61,766 nucleotides of DNA from an uncultured Bacteroidales bacterium (lineage in GTDB: Bacteria > Bacteroidota > Bacteroidia > Bacteroidales > UBA932): the NCBI GenBank assembly GCA_900316525.1, contig ONDF01000023.1, forward strand, positions 1 to 61,766, given 5' to 3'. Shown one piece after another: positions 1 through 8,509 of the stretch (positions are counted from its first letter, which is position 1; every line of letters starts with the position of its first letter). The notes beneath the pieces were generated by a model that made no database searches, was not told the origin of the DNA, and saw only the letters and a program-made list of their open reading frames with translations. A program made the translations under genes and the position numbers.

Positions 1-2164
1 TCGAATCGATCTTCACCTTCTCCGCCGTATCGAAGTCGCAGAGGAAGGCCTGGACGATGACCTCGGTCAGTTCGTCCCCGGCATGGGGAATCATCCCGTA
101 GGCGATGATGGAGCCGTCTTCGTCTTCGACCTGGGTGATCTGGTAGCTCACGCGCTTGACGACGCCCCGGACACCGTCGCAGGAGATCTTGTCGCCGATG
201 CGGATGCGGCCGGCCATCAGCTGGATGCCGTAGAAGAAGTTGTTGATCAGGTCCTTGAGGGCGAAGCCGACGCCAGCGGCGAGGCCGGTCGTGATGTAGG
301 TGAGGGCGTTCTTCGGGAGGTCCAGGATGGAGAAGGCGACGAGCAGATACAGCGCCCAGCCCAGCAGGGAGAAGATGGTGTTGGCGAGGCTCAGGTTCAC
401 GTCGGATTCCTTGAGCGGCAGGGTGGTGCCGGACGTCTCCTCGATCATGTTGCGCAGCTTGAACACGCGGAACAGGCCCTTCGCCAGGTAGATCAGGTAC
501 CGGAACACGAAGAACAGGCCGATCACCAGCAGGATGTTGGAGAGGGTGAAACTCTGCATGCCGCTGCCCTGGACGAGCGGCCGTTTCATCAGGTCGGCCC
601 CGGTCATGGACAGCTGGTAGGCCCGGGAGGTGAGGAGGGCGCTCAGCGGGAAGGAGTAGATGGCCATGAGCGGGACGACGGCCATGCGGAGCAGGTCGTA
701 CAGCCAGGTGACCTCGATGAAGGCGTCCTTGTCTTCCAGCGGGAGGCGCGGGTTCTCCTCGTGGTAGCGGGCTTTCCGGCGGATCACGCGGTCGTCGTAG
801 TAGCGCATCATCAGGTAATAGAGCGTGGTGATCGTGTGGAGGAGGGCCAGCAGGAAGGTCCAGAACGTGATCAGGAGCACGCCGATCATCGAGTATCCGG
901 CCAGGGACAGGATGGCGGTGACGGCCATCACCGCGACGAGGGCGGGCGGGAATACGAGCGGGACGGCGCTGGCCGGCAGGAAGATGGCCCGCATCAGGAT
1001 GCAGGCGAAAGCCAGCAGCAGGGTGGGCACGTAGATGCGGATGGAGGCGCGCGCCTGGTCGCCGCGGATGCGGATGAGCAGCGAGACCTCGATGGCGAGG
1101 GTGAGCCAGGCGTACTGGGTGAGGAGCTGGTAAGCCATCCGCCAGTAGGGATTGCCCCGGTCGGACTTGATCAGCAGCATCCCCAGCACGAAGATGAAGG
1201 TGCCCAGGATGGCCGTGAGGATGGGCCTGAACTGGATCCATTTCTCATTCTTGATCCACCGGTAGGCGATGAAGGCGATGAGGACCGCCGCCAGGGCGGA
1301 GAGCAGCAGCATCACCAGGGACAGGATCGCATAGCCCAGGACGAAGCTCCCGCTGAAGGTGCGGGGAATCTCGCCGCTTTCCGACTGCTCCCGGGAGTCC
1401 ATCGCATACCGCATCCGCAGGTCGCTTTTCACGAACTGGATGAAGCCGTTCCATTCCTTGAGGATCTGGATGACGTTCACGTTGCCGCCGATGTAGCGGT
1501 TCTTCTGCGTGTCGGCATAATTGGCCTGGGCGTAGTCATGGGCTTGCATGAGCCGGGCCTCGGTCTCCGCGCAGAGGACGCTGTCCTTCAGCGCGAGGGC
1601 GACGGATTCCCCGTACAGGGCCGTCAGGGCGCCGGTATAATACAGGCAGCTGTCCAGGAGGGCGGCCTTTTCGGGGTCTTCGGCCTCCAGCGGGGCGGGC
1701 GCGAGCGCGAGCGAGTCGGCCCCCGCGAGGGAGTCGGCGGGCTGCCGCCGGAGCATGCCCTGGAGCGTCTCGTTCAGGAGTTCATATCGACGGAGACCCG
1801 AGCGGGCGGCGACCCGGTACTGGTCGTTCAGGAGCACCTGCTCGTGGAAAGCGGACTGCACGCGCGAGACCTCCTCGAGGGCGAAGGCCATGTCGAAGGT
1901 GAACTCCGGCCGCTGGGTGTACAGCATGATGGTCACCTCGTCGGCGGATTTGAGGACCCGGTCGAAGGCCTCCCGCTGCTCGCGGTTGTTCACCATCAGG
2001 GTGTCGGATTCCTGGGCCGATGCATAGGACTGCCGCAACTCCTGCAGCAGGCTGTTCAGCGTGGACTGGAAGTCCTTCTCGGGGACCACGGCGCGGGCCG
2101 GAAGCGCCAGCAGCAGGGGAAAGGCCAGGAGGACGGCGTATCGGAAGAGGGAACGGATGCGCAT
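1..2164 (-). CDS. MscS-family mechanosensitive ion channel, C-terminus off window
   Basis: Reading the minus strand from ATG at 2164 gives an open frame to the window edge (about 721 residues, no stop), so the C-terminus is missing. It begins with a signal peptide (MRIRSLFRYAVLLAFPLLLA, ending near ALPARA). A soluble N-terminal region of roughly 250 residues, probably periplasmic and partly helical, follows. Several membrane segments come next, then the MscS pore and beta-domain signature (TTGLAAGVGFALKDLINNFF, then GRIRIGDKI). Large MscS-like proteins release solutes on membrane tension. The start lies 11 bases after the patatin stop (2176), so the two genes are probably co-transcribed. The plus-strand frame at 83-2179 is a shadow. 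Family is clear; the gating signal is unknown. Confidence 0.9.
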   Translation of the reverse strand, partial: MRIRSLFRYAVLLAFPLLLALPARAVVPEKDFQSTLNSLLQELRQSYASAQESDTLMVNNREQREAFDRVLKSADEVTIMLYTQRPEFTFDMAFALEEVSRVQSAFHEQVLLNDQYRVAARSGLRRYELLNETLQGMLRRQPADSLAGADSLALAPAPLEAEDPEKAALLDSCLYYTGALTALYGESVALALKDSVLCAETEARLMQAHDYAQANYADTQKNRYIGGNVNVIQILKEWNGFIQFVKSDLRMRYAMDSREQSESGEIPRTFSGSFVLGYAILSLVMLLLSALAAVLIAFIAYRWIKNEKWIQFRPILTAILGTFIFVLGMLLIKSDRGNPYWRMAYQLLTQYAWLTLAIEVSLLIRIRGDQARASIRIYVPTLLLAFACILMRAIFLPASAVPLVFPPALVAVMAVTAILSLAGYSMIGVLLITFWTFLLALLHTITTLYYLMMRYYDDRVIRRKARYHEENPRLPLEDKDAFIEVTWLYDLLRMAVVPLMAIYSFPLSALLTSRAYQLSMTGADLMKRPLVQGSGMQSFTLSNILLVIGLFFVFRYLIYLAKGLFRVFKLRNMIEETSGTTLPLKESDVNLSLANTIFSLLGWALYLLVAFSILDLPKNALTYITTGLAAGVGFALKDLINNFFYGIQLMAGRIRIGDKISCDGVRGVVKRVSYQITQVEDEDGSIIAYGMIPHAGDELTEVIVQAFLCDFDTAEKVKIDS

Positions 2165-2175
2165 GGGATCTTGCT

Positions 2176-4761
2176 TTAGAAGTCAAAGCCGATGGAGGCG
2201 TAGGCGGTGAGTCCGGTGATATGGCACCACTGGACGGCCACCCGGAGCGGTCCGACGATCGACTGGCGGGAATACTCCGCGCCGAAGGCATAGATTGGCT
2301 GGGCTATGAAAATGTCGCGGAAGTCATAGGCTCGCTGGAAGAGGCCGCCCCGGAGGGTCGCGTAGTTCTTGCGCAGGAAACGGTATCTCAAGTCCAGCTG
2401 CGGGACGATGACGATGTTGTCGGTGCTCCGGAAGCCATTGGCGAAACCGAAGAAGGGTATCTGGCGCTCGACGTAGCGGTTGGCCATGAATCCGCCCGCG
2501 ACGACATAGTGCCGGAAATTCATCTCTTTCGACTCGGTGGAGTTGTAACCGAGGTACAGGGTGGGCAGGACCGTGAAGTTCTCCCCGATGGAGAAGGCGG
2601 CCTCGAAGCTGCCCATCACGCTGTAATAAGGCTTGACGGGGACCCTGGGATCCGGATCGTAGTCATCGGGAACCTCCGGGCCGGGGCCCTCGCTCTCATC
2701 CTCGTCCGCCCGGGTCCGGAGAAGGGCGGACACGGCCGTGTCGTCCCCGCCGCCGGACGTATCATTCTCGCTGTACCAAGCGTCGAAATAATCCGGTTGC
2801 CGCCGTCCATTGAAGACATAGCGCCCATTGAGGTACAGCCGGACGCCCCGCGTGGGGAAATACCCGTCGTCGAAGGTCTCGTACTTGCCGGTTCCGAAGC
2901 CGGAGAGCCAGTAGCTCTTCCAGTCCCATCCCATATTTATATTCGCATACTCCAGGCGGTGTTCGTAGGGGTTCATCTCCGCCGTCAATCCGATCCGGAG
3001 GGAACCGTTCTTGAGCCGGGAGTCCTCCAGGTAACCGTCGATGGCGGCGTTGAAGAGTTGCTCGTGGGTGTCTCCGGTCCATCCGAGCACGGTGCTGGTG
3101 AGGCCGAGGCGGCCGACGATGCCGTAGGAAGGCAGGCCGATCCGGGACTTGGTTCCCCAGTCCACCGTCAGGTTGGGGCTGGTGCCGAGTTTGAGGTCCG
3201 CAGACAGCCGCATACCGGTGAGCCGGCGGGTACCCAGTCCGTAGTGCAGGGCGACGGACACGGTCTCGTCCGTATCGGCCCGGAGGCCGATGGCGAGATC
3301 GTTCGTCTGTCCCTTCTGGCAGTCGAACACCAGGGTGTAGGGCTCTGAGTTCCCTTCCAGATGGTAGGTGACGGACTCGAAGGCGTTGGTGCCGTAGATG
3401 CTGTTCAGGAGGCGCTCGATGACGGCCCGGTCATAGATGCCGTCGGCGGGCAAGTCCTTGGGGTGGACGATCCAGCGCTGCTCCCGCTCCTTGATGCCGT
3501 TGAACTTGACCTCTTTCACCCGGACGCTCTGCTGCGCCAGGTTGACGGCGGCCGGATGGCTGGCGACCTGGGGCTCCGCCTTCCCGGCGACGACCTGCGC
3601 GATGGACTCGAACAGCTCCTTGTGCTGGATGGCGTTCTGGTAACCCTGGTCGATGATGTCGTCCACGGAGGCGTCGTCGAAGGACAGCATCGTGTAGCCC
3701 TTCAGCTCGTGGTGGACGCCGAGGTCCAGCAACTTGCGGGCGGGACCGTTCGCGGAGGAGGCCAGGAGGGTGATCGTCTGCATCAGGAAGTCCGCGGGGG
3801 AGTTGAGCTCGTTCAGTTCGCGGTGGATGGACATGTCCGAGCCGATGATGATGTCCGCGCCCATCGCCTTGGCGATATCGACCGGATAGTTGTTCCGCAT
3901 GCCGCCGTCCAGGAGCACCTCGCCGTTCTGGCGCACGGCCCGGAAGTAGAACGGGATGGCCATCGTGGAACGCAGAGCGTCGGTGATGCTGCCGGAGGTC
4001 CAGTACTTGGGCGTCATCGCGTACAGGTCCGTGGCGACGCACGCGTAGGGGATGGGCAGATCGGCAAAGCTGATGCTGTCCTGGTAGCCCACGGTGACGG
4101 AGCTGAGCATGTTCCGCACGTTCAGGCCGTACAGGAAGCCGTCGGGCATGCCGAGGCCCATCCGGGAGATGGACTCGTTGAGCATATCGGCCGAACTGTG
4201 CCCGGATTCCGCCGCCATCTTGTCGGCGATCCGTTCGTTCTTGAGACGGTCCGCGAGGTCTTCGTCATCGTAGTGATGCGGGATGCGCAGGACGTACTTG
4301 TCGCGGTACTTGCGGACTTTGTAGCTGATGTATTCCTTGGGAACGTCATCCGACATCATAATGGGCCATTCGATGGCCCTCACCAGCGAATCCAGCTGGT
4401 CGTGCTTGTAGCCCAGGGCGTACAGGCCGCCCACGAGGCCGCCCATGCTGGTGCCCGTGACAACGTCCACGGGGATGCCCAGCTCTTCCATATATTTGAT
4501 TACGCCCAGGTGCGCGAGGCCCCGGGCGCCTCCGCCGGCCAGGACCAGGCCCACCGTGGGCCGGTACTGCCGGATGGAGTCCATCCGCGCGCGCACCTTC
4601 GCGAACGCGAGGGAGTCCGCATCGGGATGGGCGCTCTCCAGGATCGGCTTGTAATTGTTCTCATGGGCGCTCTGCAGGATCTGCTCGAAATCACGAACCT
4701 GCGCCTGGGCGCTCCCCACGAGCGCGCACACGGCGAACAAGGCGGCAATCAGTCTTTTCAT
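2176..4761 (-). CDS. Patatin-like phospholipase with POTRA and beta-barrel (type Vd autotransporter architecture)
   Basis: 861 residues from ATG at 4761. An upstream in-frame ATG (4788) is rejected because the 4761 start gives a clean signal peptide (MKRLIAALFAVCALVGSAQA). Patatin domain about 66-370: oxyanion loop GGGARG at 76-81, nucleophile motif GTSMGG with Ser105, catalytic Asp in DGG at 285-287. A POTRA-like stretch follows (VRVKEVKFNGI), then a long beta-strand-rich region resembling a BamA/Omp85 barrel and ending SIGFDF. That order matches type Vd autotransporters of the PlpD type, so an outer-membrane lipolytic enzyme is likely. A low-complexity acidic segment rich in D/E/P/G lies inside the barrel region and probably forms a surface loop. 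It heads a two-gene unit with the MscS gene. Confidence 0.9.
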   Translation of the reverse strand: MKRLIAALFAVCALVGSAQAQVRDFEQILQSAHENNYKPILESAHPDADSLAFAKVRARMDSIRQYRPTVGLVLAGGGARGLAHLGVIKYMEELGIPVDVVTGTSMGGLVGGLYALGYKHDQLDSLVRAIEWPIMMSDDVPKEYISYKVRKYRDKYVLRIPHHYDDEDLADRLKNERIADKMAAESGHSSADMLNESISRMGLGMPDGFLYGLNVRNMLSSVTVGYQDSISFADLPIPYACVATDLYAMTPKYWTSGSITDALRSTMAIPFYFRAVRQNGEVLLDGGMRNNYPVDIAKAMGADIIIGSDMSIHRELNELNSPADFLMQTITLLASSANGPARKLLDLGVHHELKGYTMLSFDDASVDDIIDQGYQNAIQHKELFESIAQVVAGKAEPQVASHPAAVNLAQQSVRVKEVKFNGIKEREQRWIVHPKDLPADGIYDRAVIERLLNSIYGTNAFESVTYHLEGNSEPYTLVFDCQKGQTNDLAIGLRADTDETVSVALHYGLGTRRLTGMRLSADLKLGTSPNLTVDWGTKSRIGLPSYGIVGRLGLTSTVLGWTGDTHEQLFNAAIDGYLEDSRLKNGSLRIGLTAEMNPYEHRLEYANINMGWDWKSYWLSGFGTGKYETFDDGYFPTRGVRLYLNGRYVFNGRRQPDYFDAWYSENDTSGGGDDTAVSALLRTRADEDESEGPGPEVPDDYDPDPRVPVKPYYSVMGSFEAAFSIGENFTVLPTLYLGYNSTESKEMNFRHYVVAGGFMANRYVERQIPFFGFANGFRSTDNIVIVPQLDLRYRFLRKNYATLRGGLFQRAYDFRDIFIAQPIYAFGAEYSRQSIVGPLRVAVQWCHITGLTAYASIGFDF

Positions 4762-4792
4762 CGTTAAAATTCTGCGGTTACAGTTCAATCTC

Positions 4793-4800
4793 CAAAGATA
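4793..4800 (-). promoter_or_regulatory. Promoter -7 element of the patatin gene
   Basis: The minus strand reads TATCTTTG, a perfect match to the Bacteroidota -7 consensus TAnnTTTG, about 31 bases upstream of the 4761 start. A TTTG at 4827-4830 is spaced too far away to be a standard -33 box. Confidence 0.55.
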
Positions 4801-4835
4801 CGAAAATATTTCTTTGCATTTTTTTTCAAAAAAAA

Positions 4836-4866
4836 TTTGCAGATATGTTTTTTGTTTGTACCTTTG
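4836..4866 (+). promoter_or_regulatory. Consensus Bacteroidota promoter of the ABC/GntR operon
   Basis: TTTG at 4836-4839, 19 bases, then TACCTTTG at 4859-4866. This is an exact match to the TTTG-N19-TAnnTTTG consensus of the Bacteroidota primary sigma factor. It lies 33 bases upstream of the ABC ATPase start. Confidence 0.75.
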
Positions 4867-4870
4867 CGGT

Positions 4871-4888
4871 GTACTAATAAACTAATAC
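4871..4888 (+). promoter_or_regulatory. Candidate GntR (YtrA-type) operator
   Basis: GTACTAATAAACTAATAC is an imperfect dyad (12 of 18 positions symmetric, outer GTA/TAC) and also contains the direct repeat ACTAATA twice. It covers the expected transcription start just after the -7 box. The operon encodes its own GntR regulator, so autoregulation is a reasonable inference. Confidence 0.4.
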
Positions 4889-4899
4889 ACACAAACGAT

Positions 4900-5733
4900 A
4901 TGATCGAAATTAGCAATCTTGGTTTCAGTTACGGCCCCAAGGCGGTGCTGAAGAACATCTCGATGAAGGTGTCCGAGGGCAACATCTACGGACTCCTGGG
5001 CGAGAACGGGGTGGGGAAGACCACCCTGCTGACGCTCCTGTGCGGGCTCAAGAAGCCCCAGGAGGGTACCATCCTCGTGGACGGTCGCAATCCGTTCGAC
5101 CGCCAGCCTTCTCTCCTCGCCGACCAGTTCTATCTGCCGGACGAGGTGACTCCCGTGCACGCCAAGGCGATCGACTTCGCGAAGGAGCACGGCGTGTTCT
5201 GGCCGAACTTCGACCTGGACAAGTTCTACACCATCCTCGGCGAACTGGAGGTCGAAGCGACGCAGCGCATGGACGCGATGTCCGCCGGCCAGCTCAAGAA
5301 GACCTGGATCGCCTTCGCCCTCGCGTGCAACGCGAAATACTATTTTCTGGACGAGCCCACGAACGGCCTGGACATTCCGTCCAAGGCGCAGTTCCGCAAG
5401 GCCGTGACCCGCTACACGGCCGAGGACTCCACCCTCATCATCTCCACGCACCAGGTGCGCGACCTGGAGAACATCATCGACCCGATCATCATCCTGGACA
5501 ACCGGGCGGTGCTCGTGAACGCGTCGATGCAGGAGATCTCCGAGAAACTGTACTTCGACTACGGCACGGAGATCCAGCCCGGCGCCCTGTACCTCGAGCA
5601 GACCCCCGGCGGCTGCATCCAGGTGTATCCCAACACCACGGGCGAGGAAAGCAAGGTCAACGTGGAGGCCTTCTTCAATACGGTCCATGCCCACAAGGAC
5701 CTCGTGAAACCCATGTTCAACTCCGAAAAATAA
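4900..5733 (+). CDS. ABC transporter ATP-binding protein
   Basis: 277 residues from ATG at 4900. A longer in-frame start at 4837 is rejected because it overlaps the promoter. Walker A GENGVGKTT near residue 36, signature MSAGQLKK, Walker B YYFLDEPTNG and a switch His in STHQVRD are all present, so the ATPase should be active. The C-terminal 80 residues form a small extra domain seen in ABC-2-type exporters. It lies 7 bases before a membrane protein and one gene before a GntR regulator, the usual layout of YtrA-type autoregulated ABC exporters that respond to envelope stress or peptides. The substrate cannot be read from sequence. Confidence 0.93.
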   Translation: MIEISNLGFSYGPKAVLKNISMKVSEGNIYGLLGENGVGKTTLLTLLCGLKKPQEGTILVDGRNPFDRQPSLLADQFYLPDEVTPVHAKAIDFAKEHGVFWPNFDLDKFYTILGELEVEATQRMDAMSAGQLKKTWIAFALACNAKYYFLDEPTNGLDIPSKAQFRKAVTRYTAEDSTLIISTHQVRDLENIIDPIIILDNRAVLVNASMQEISEKLYFDYGTEIQPGALYLEQTPGGCIQVYPNTTGEESKVNVEAFFNTVHAHKDLVKPMFNSEK

Positions 5734-5740
5734 CAAGGCC

Positions 5741-6562
5741 ATGAACGAAATCTTCGACTTCAAGCGCTTCTGGACCTATTTCAAATACGACCTCAAGCAG
5801 GCGTGGCGCAACCACTCCAAGGCCGCCATCATGATCGGCGGCGCCAGCGCCATCTTCTATGTCATCTGGGTGCTCGCGAGCCTGGTGTTCACGCAGCACT
5901 GGTCCTCCCCGGTTATCTATGCGCGCTTAGCGGTGTTCATCCTCGCCTTCGCCATCCTCGAACTCTATATGGTCCGGGCCTACGGGTATCTGACCGAGAA
6001 GAAGGCGGGATCGGCCTGGCTCATGGTCCCGGCCTCCAAGGCGGAGAAGTTCGTGTCGATGATCCTGATGGTGTGCATCGTCATCCCGCTCCTGTTCTTC
6101 GTGGTGTATATGGTCCTCGACGGTTTCCTCTCCCTGGTGGATCCCACCTATGGACAGGCCCTGATCTCCGGCGGAATCAACGTGTACAGCGAGCTGATCG
6201 AAGGGATCAGCACCCTCGGCGCCGAGTCCCCGATCGTATTCACTCCTTCCAGCTTCATCTTCCCGACCATCATCAGCCTGTTCTGCAACTTCCTGTACTT
6301 CCACCTGTGCGGCATCTGCTTCAAGAAGAACAAGCTCGTGGGCGCGATCGCCATCCTGTTCGGCCTCTCGCTCGTGCTGTCTCTCCTGACCGGCATCTTT
6401 GTTCCGCGGATTTTCACGAACATCGACTTCAACAACATGGACGACATGCAGATCGCCCGTTGGGTCACCGGCTGCATGAACGCCGGAGTCATCATCTCCT
6501 GCGTCCTCACCGTCGGCCTCGGCTGGGGCGTCTGGCGCCGCATCAAAACCATTCAGCATTAA
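5741..6562 (+). CDS. ABC-2-type membrane permease
   Basis: 273 residues with about six hydrophobic segments, including early GGASAIFYVIWVLASLVF and late GAIAILFGLSLVLSLLTGIF. A charged N-terminus (MNEIFDFKRFWTYFKYDLKQ) typical of ABC-2 subunits precedes the first one. No recognisable soluble domain. It sits between the ATPase (7-base gap) and the GntR gene (6-base gap), and is inferred to form the channel of the exporter. Confidence 0.8.
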   Translation: MNEIFDFKRFWTYFKYDLKQAWRNHSKAAIMIGGASAIFYVIWVLASLVFTQHWSSPVIYARLAVFILAFAILELYMVRAYGYLTEKKAGSAWLMVPASKAEKFVSMILMVCIVIPLLFFVVYMVLDGFLSLVDPTYGQALISGGINVYSELIEGISTLGAESPIVFTPSSFIFPTIISLFCNFLYFHLCGICFKKNKLVGAIAILFGLSLVLSLLTGIFVPRIFTNIDFNNMDDMQIARWVTGCMNAGVIISCVLTVGLGWGVWRRIKTIQH

Positions 6563-6568
6563 TCCACT

Positions 6569-6907
6569 ATGAACTTCAATACCGAAAAACCCATCTATCT
6601 CCAGATCGTGGATGTGATCGCCGACCGCATCCTCTCCGGAGAGCTCAAGGGGGGAGACCGCATCCCTTCCGTGAGAGAGTACGGTGCCGACATCGGGGTG
6701 AACCCGAACACGATGATGCGCTCCTACGAGAAGCTCACCGCCGACGGCATCATCTACAACAAGCGCGGGATCGGGTATTTCGTCGCCGACGACGCCCGGG
6801 ACACCGTGCTGGCCACCCAGCGCAAGGACTTCATCGAGAAGGAAGTCCCCGCCATCAAGCAGCGCATGCAACTTCTCGGCCTCGATTCATCCATCTTCAA
6901 CGAGTAA
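6569..6907 (+). CDS. GntR-family transcriptional regulator, YtrA subfamily
   Basis: 112 residues. The N-terminal 70 residues are a winged helix-turn-helix (IYLQIVDVIADRILSGEL, then GGDRIPSVREYG and NPNTMMRSYEKL). The C-terminal part is only about 40 residues with no effector-binding domain, which defines the short YtrA subgroup that usually represses its own ABC operon. The gene is third in that operon, and an operator-like dyad lies at 4871-4888. Confidence 0.93.
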   Translation: MNFNTEKPIYLQIVDVIADRILSGELKGGDRIPSVREYGADIGVNPNTMMRSYEKLTADGIIYNKRGIGYFVADDARDTVLATQRKDFIEKEVPAIKQRMQLLGLDSSIFNE

Positions 6908-6912
6908 TCCAA

Positions 6913-7602
6913 ATGAAAAGCATCCTTTATATCGCAGCGACGGCGCTCCTTTGCTCCTCCTGCTTCCATGTGAACACCAACTGGACCGGCGGCAGTAAGA
7001 ACGCCATCAAGGGCGAAGGCCCCGTCATCACCAAGTCCTTCGACCTCAAGGACTTCGACCGGATCGTCATCAACGGCCAGGCCGATGCCATCTTCACCCA
7101 GGCCGATACCTACGAGGTGACCCTCCGCGCCCAGGAGAACGTCTTCGACTATGTTGACTACCGGGTGGAAGGCACGACCCTCATCCTCGAGCTGAAGGAC
7201 AAGCGCACGGTCCGTTCCACGGACTTCGACCTGACCCTCAAGGCTCCCGCGCTGAAGCGTATCGAGATCAACGGCGCCGCGGACTTCGACATCCCGGCCG
7301 GCCTCAAGAGCGACGATGACCTCCGGATCGATGTCAATGGCGCCGGCGACCTCACCTTCGACGCTGTCCGCTGCAACAACCTCACCATTCAGGCCAACGG
7401 CGCCGCCGACGTGGACCTCACCGACATCCACGTGCAGAAGCTCAAGGTGGATGTGAACGGCGCCGGTGACGTGATCGTCGAAGGCGAAGCCGCCGATGCG
7501 GACCTCTCCGTGAACGGCGCCGGCGACATCGACGCCAGCGGCCTCAAGGTCGCCGGCAAGGTCTCCAAGCACGTCGCCGGCCTCGCCAAGATCAAGCTGT
7601 AG
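6913..7602 (+). CDS. DUF2807 (GIN/head domain) lipoprotein
   Basis: 229 residues from ATG at 6913, 5 bases after the GntR stop. The N-terminus is a lipoprotein signal (MKSILYIAATALLCSSC), so it should be anchored in the envelope. Residues 40-225 show the repeated right-handed beta pattern of DUF2807, with NGAxD units (NGAAD, NGAGD) recurring about every 20 residues. DUF2807 proteins are common in Bacteroidota with no settled function. Its position in the GntR-ABC operon suggests an envelope-stress or surface role linked to the exporter. Confidence 0.88.
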   Translation: MKSILYIAATALLCSSCFHVNTNWTGGSKNAIKGEGPVITKSFDLKDFDRIVINGQADAIFTQADTYEVTLRAQENVFDYVDYRVEGTTLILELKDKRTVRSTDFDLTLKAPALKRIEINGAADFDIPAGLKSDDDLRIDVNGAGDLTFDAVRCNNLTIQANGAADVDLTDIHVQKLKVDVNGAGDVIVEGEAADADLSVNGAGDIDASGLKVAGKVSKHVAGLAKIKL

Positions 7603-7637
7603 ACTCACTTTTTTGGTTAAACATAATCGTTTTTTCC

Positions 7638-7669
7638 CGGGCCGGGCTGTCGCGAGACACCCCGACCCG
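7638..7669 (+). terminator. GC-rich hairpin after the ABC/GntR operon (possible terminator)
   Basis: A 14-base stem with two mismatches closes on a GCGA tetraloop, 36 bases after the DUF2807 stop. Only three T follow, so it is a weak intrinsic terminator. It may instead stabilise the mRNA 3' end. Confidence 0.4.
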
Positions 7670-7673
7670 TTTA

Positions 7674-7706
7674 CAAAAAAGGCCGAACCCACAGGGTCCG
7701 GCCTTT
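7674..7706 (-). terminator. Terminator of the aquaporin gene, probably bidirectional
   Basis: AAAGGCCGAACCC (7678-7690) pairs with GGGTCCGGCCTTT (7694-7706) with one mismatch around a three-base loop. On the minus strand a TTTTTT run follows the stem, 21 bases past the aquaporin stop. It can also serve the converging plus-strand operon. Confidence 0.75.
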
Positions 7707-7726
7707 AAACCATTGAAGAACGGGGC

Positions 7727-8401
7727 TTACTTCTCCTTCGGGACCATCGCCTTCCAGACGCAGGCGCTCAGGGCGCCGCCCACGAGCGGAGCGCAGATGA
7801 ACACCCACACATCCTTCAGCGCGTCGCCGCCGGCGAAGAGGGCCGGGCCGATGGAACGGGCCGGGTTCACGGAAGTGCCGGTGAGGTTGATGCACATCAG
7901 GTGGATGAGGATCAGGGAGAGACCGATCGCGAGACCGGCCGGCTTGCCGGCGCCGTACTTGGCGTCGGTGGTGCCGAGGACCACGAGGACGAAGAGGAAG
8001 GTGGCGATCACCTCCACGAGGAACGCGCCGCCGACGCCGCCGGCGTTGGCCACGCCGTTGGAGCCCAGGGCGCCCGTCAGGTCGGGGGCCGCAACCACTT
8101 TCGTGAGCAGCAGGAGGCAGGCGCCGGCGAGGATACCGCCGATGACCTGGCCCACCCAGTAGCCGCAGGCGTCCTTCCAGCTCATCCGGCCGGAGAGGGC
8201 GACGCCGAGGGTGATGGCAGGGTTGATGTGGCAGCCGCTGATCTCACCGATGGTGTAAGCCATGGCAACCACGGCCAGACCGAAGGCGATGGCGGTTCCC
8301 ACCACGCCAGCGGGAGTGCCGCAGCCGAGGAACATCGCCGTTCCGCAGCCCAGGAATGTGAGCACGAACGTGCCTACGCATTCAGCAAAGTACTTCTTCA
8401 T
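7727..8401 (-). CDS. aqpZ: Aquaporin Z-type water channel (MIP family)
   Basis: 224 residues from ATG at 8401 (MKKYFAECVGTFVLTFLGCG). The longer frame from 8455 is rejected because it reads through the promoter. Both NPA boxes are present (CHINPAITLGVALSG and SVNPARSIGPALF), with the six hydrophobic segments of a MIP channel. The Arg after the second NPA is typical of the selectivity filter of orthodox aquaporins. It is a single-gene unit with its own promoter and terminator. Confidence 0.95.
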   Translation of the reverse strand: MKKYFAECVGTFVLTFLGCGTAMFLGCGTPAGVVGTAIAFGLAVVAMAYTIGEISGCHINPAITLGVALSGRMSWKDACGYWVGQVIGGILAGACLLLLTKVVAAPDLTGALGSNGVANAGGVGGAFLVEVIATFLFVLVVLGTTDAKYGAGKPAGLAIGLSLILIHLMCINLTGTSVNPARSIGPALFAGGDALKDVWVFICAPLVGGALSACVWKAMVPKEK

Positions 8402-8430
8402 AAACGAAAAAATGTTTTGGTTTAGTGATT

Positions 8431-8460
8431 CAAAGATAGGAATTTTCACAGACATTCAAA
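8431..8460 (-). promoter_or_regulatory. Promoter of aqpZ
   Basis: The minus strand reads TTTG (8457-8460), 18 bases, then TATCTTTG (8431-8438), close to the Bacteroidota consensus. The start codon is 29 bases downstream. Confidence 0.7.
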
Positions 8461-8469
8461 AGTTTTTGC

Positions 8470-8477
8470 TATTTTTG
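8470..8477 (+). promoter_or_regulatory. Candidate promoter of the AraC-type gene
   Basis: TATTTTTG matches TAnnTTTG, 32 bases before the ATG at 8510. No clear -33 box is visible. It lies back to back with the aqpZ promoter. Confidence 0.45.
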
Positions 8478-8509
8478 TCCCACGCGGATCCGGCCGCGGT
8501 GATTAGTGC

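Noticed and set aside
83..2179. 698-residue plus-strand open frame
   Set aside because: Shadow of the MscS gene on the minus strand, which has a signal peptide, membrane segments and the MscS signature.
7021..7602. Repeated GGCGCC-containing units in the DUF2807 gene considered as a minisatellite
   Set aside because: The units code for the NGAxD protein repeat with variable third bases and spacing, so they are protein repeats, not DNA repeats.
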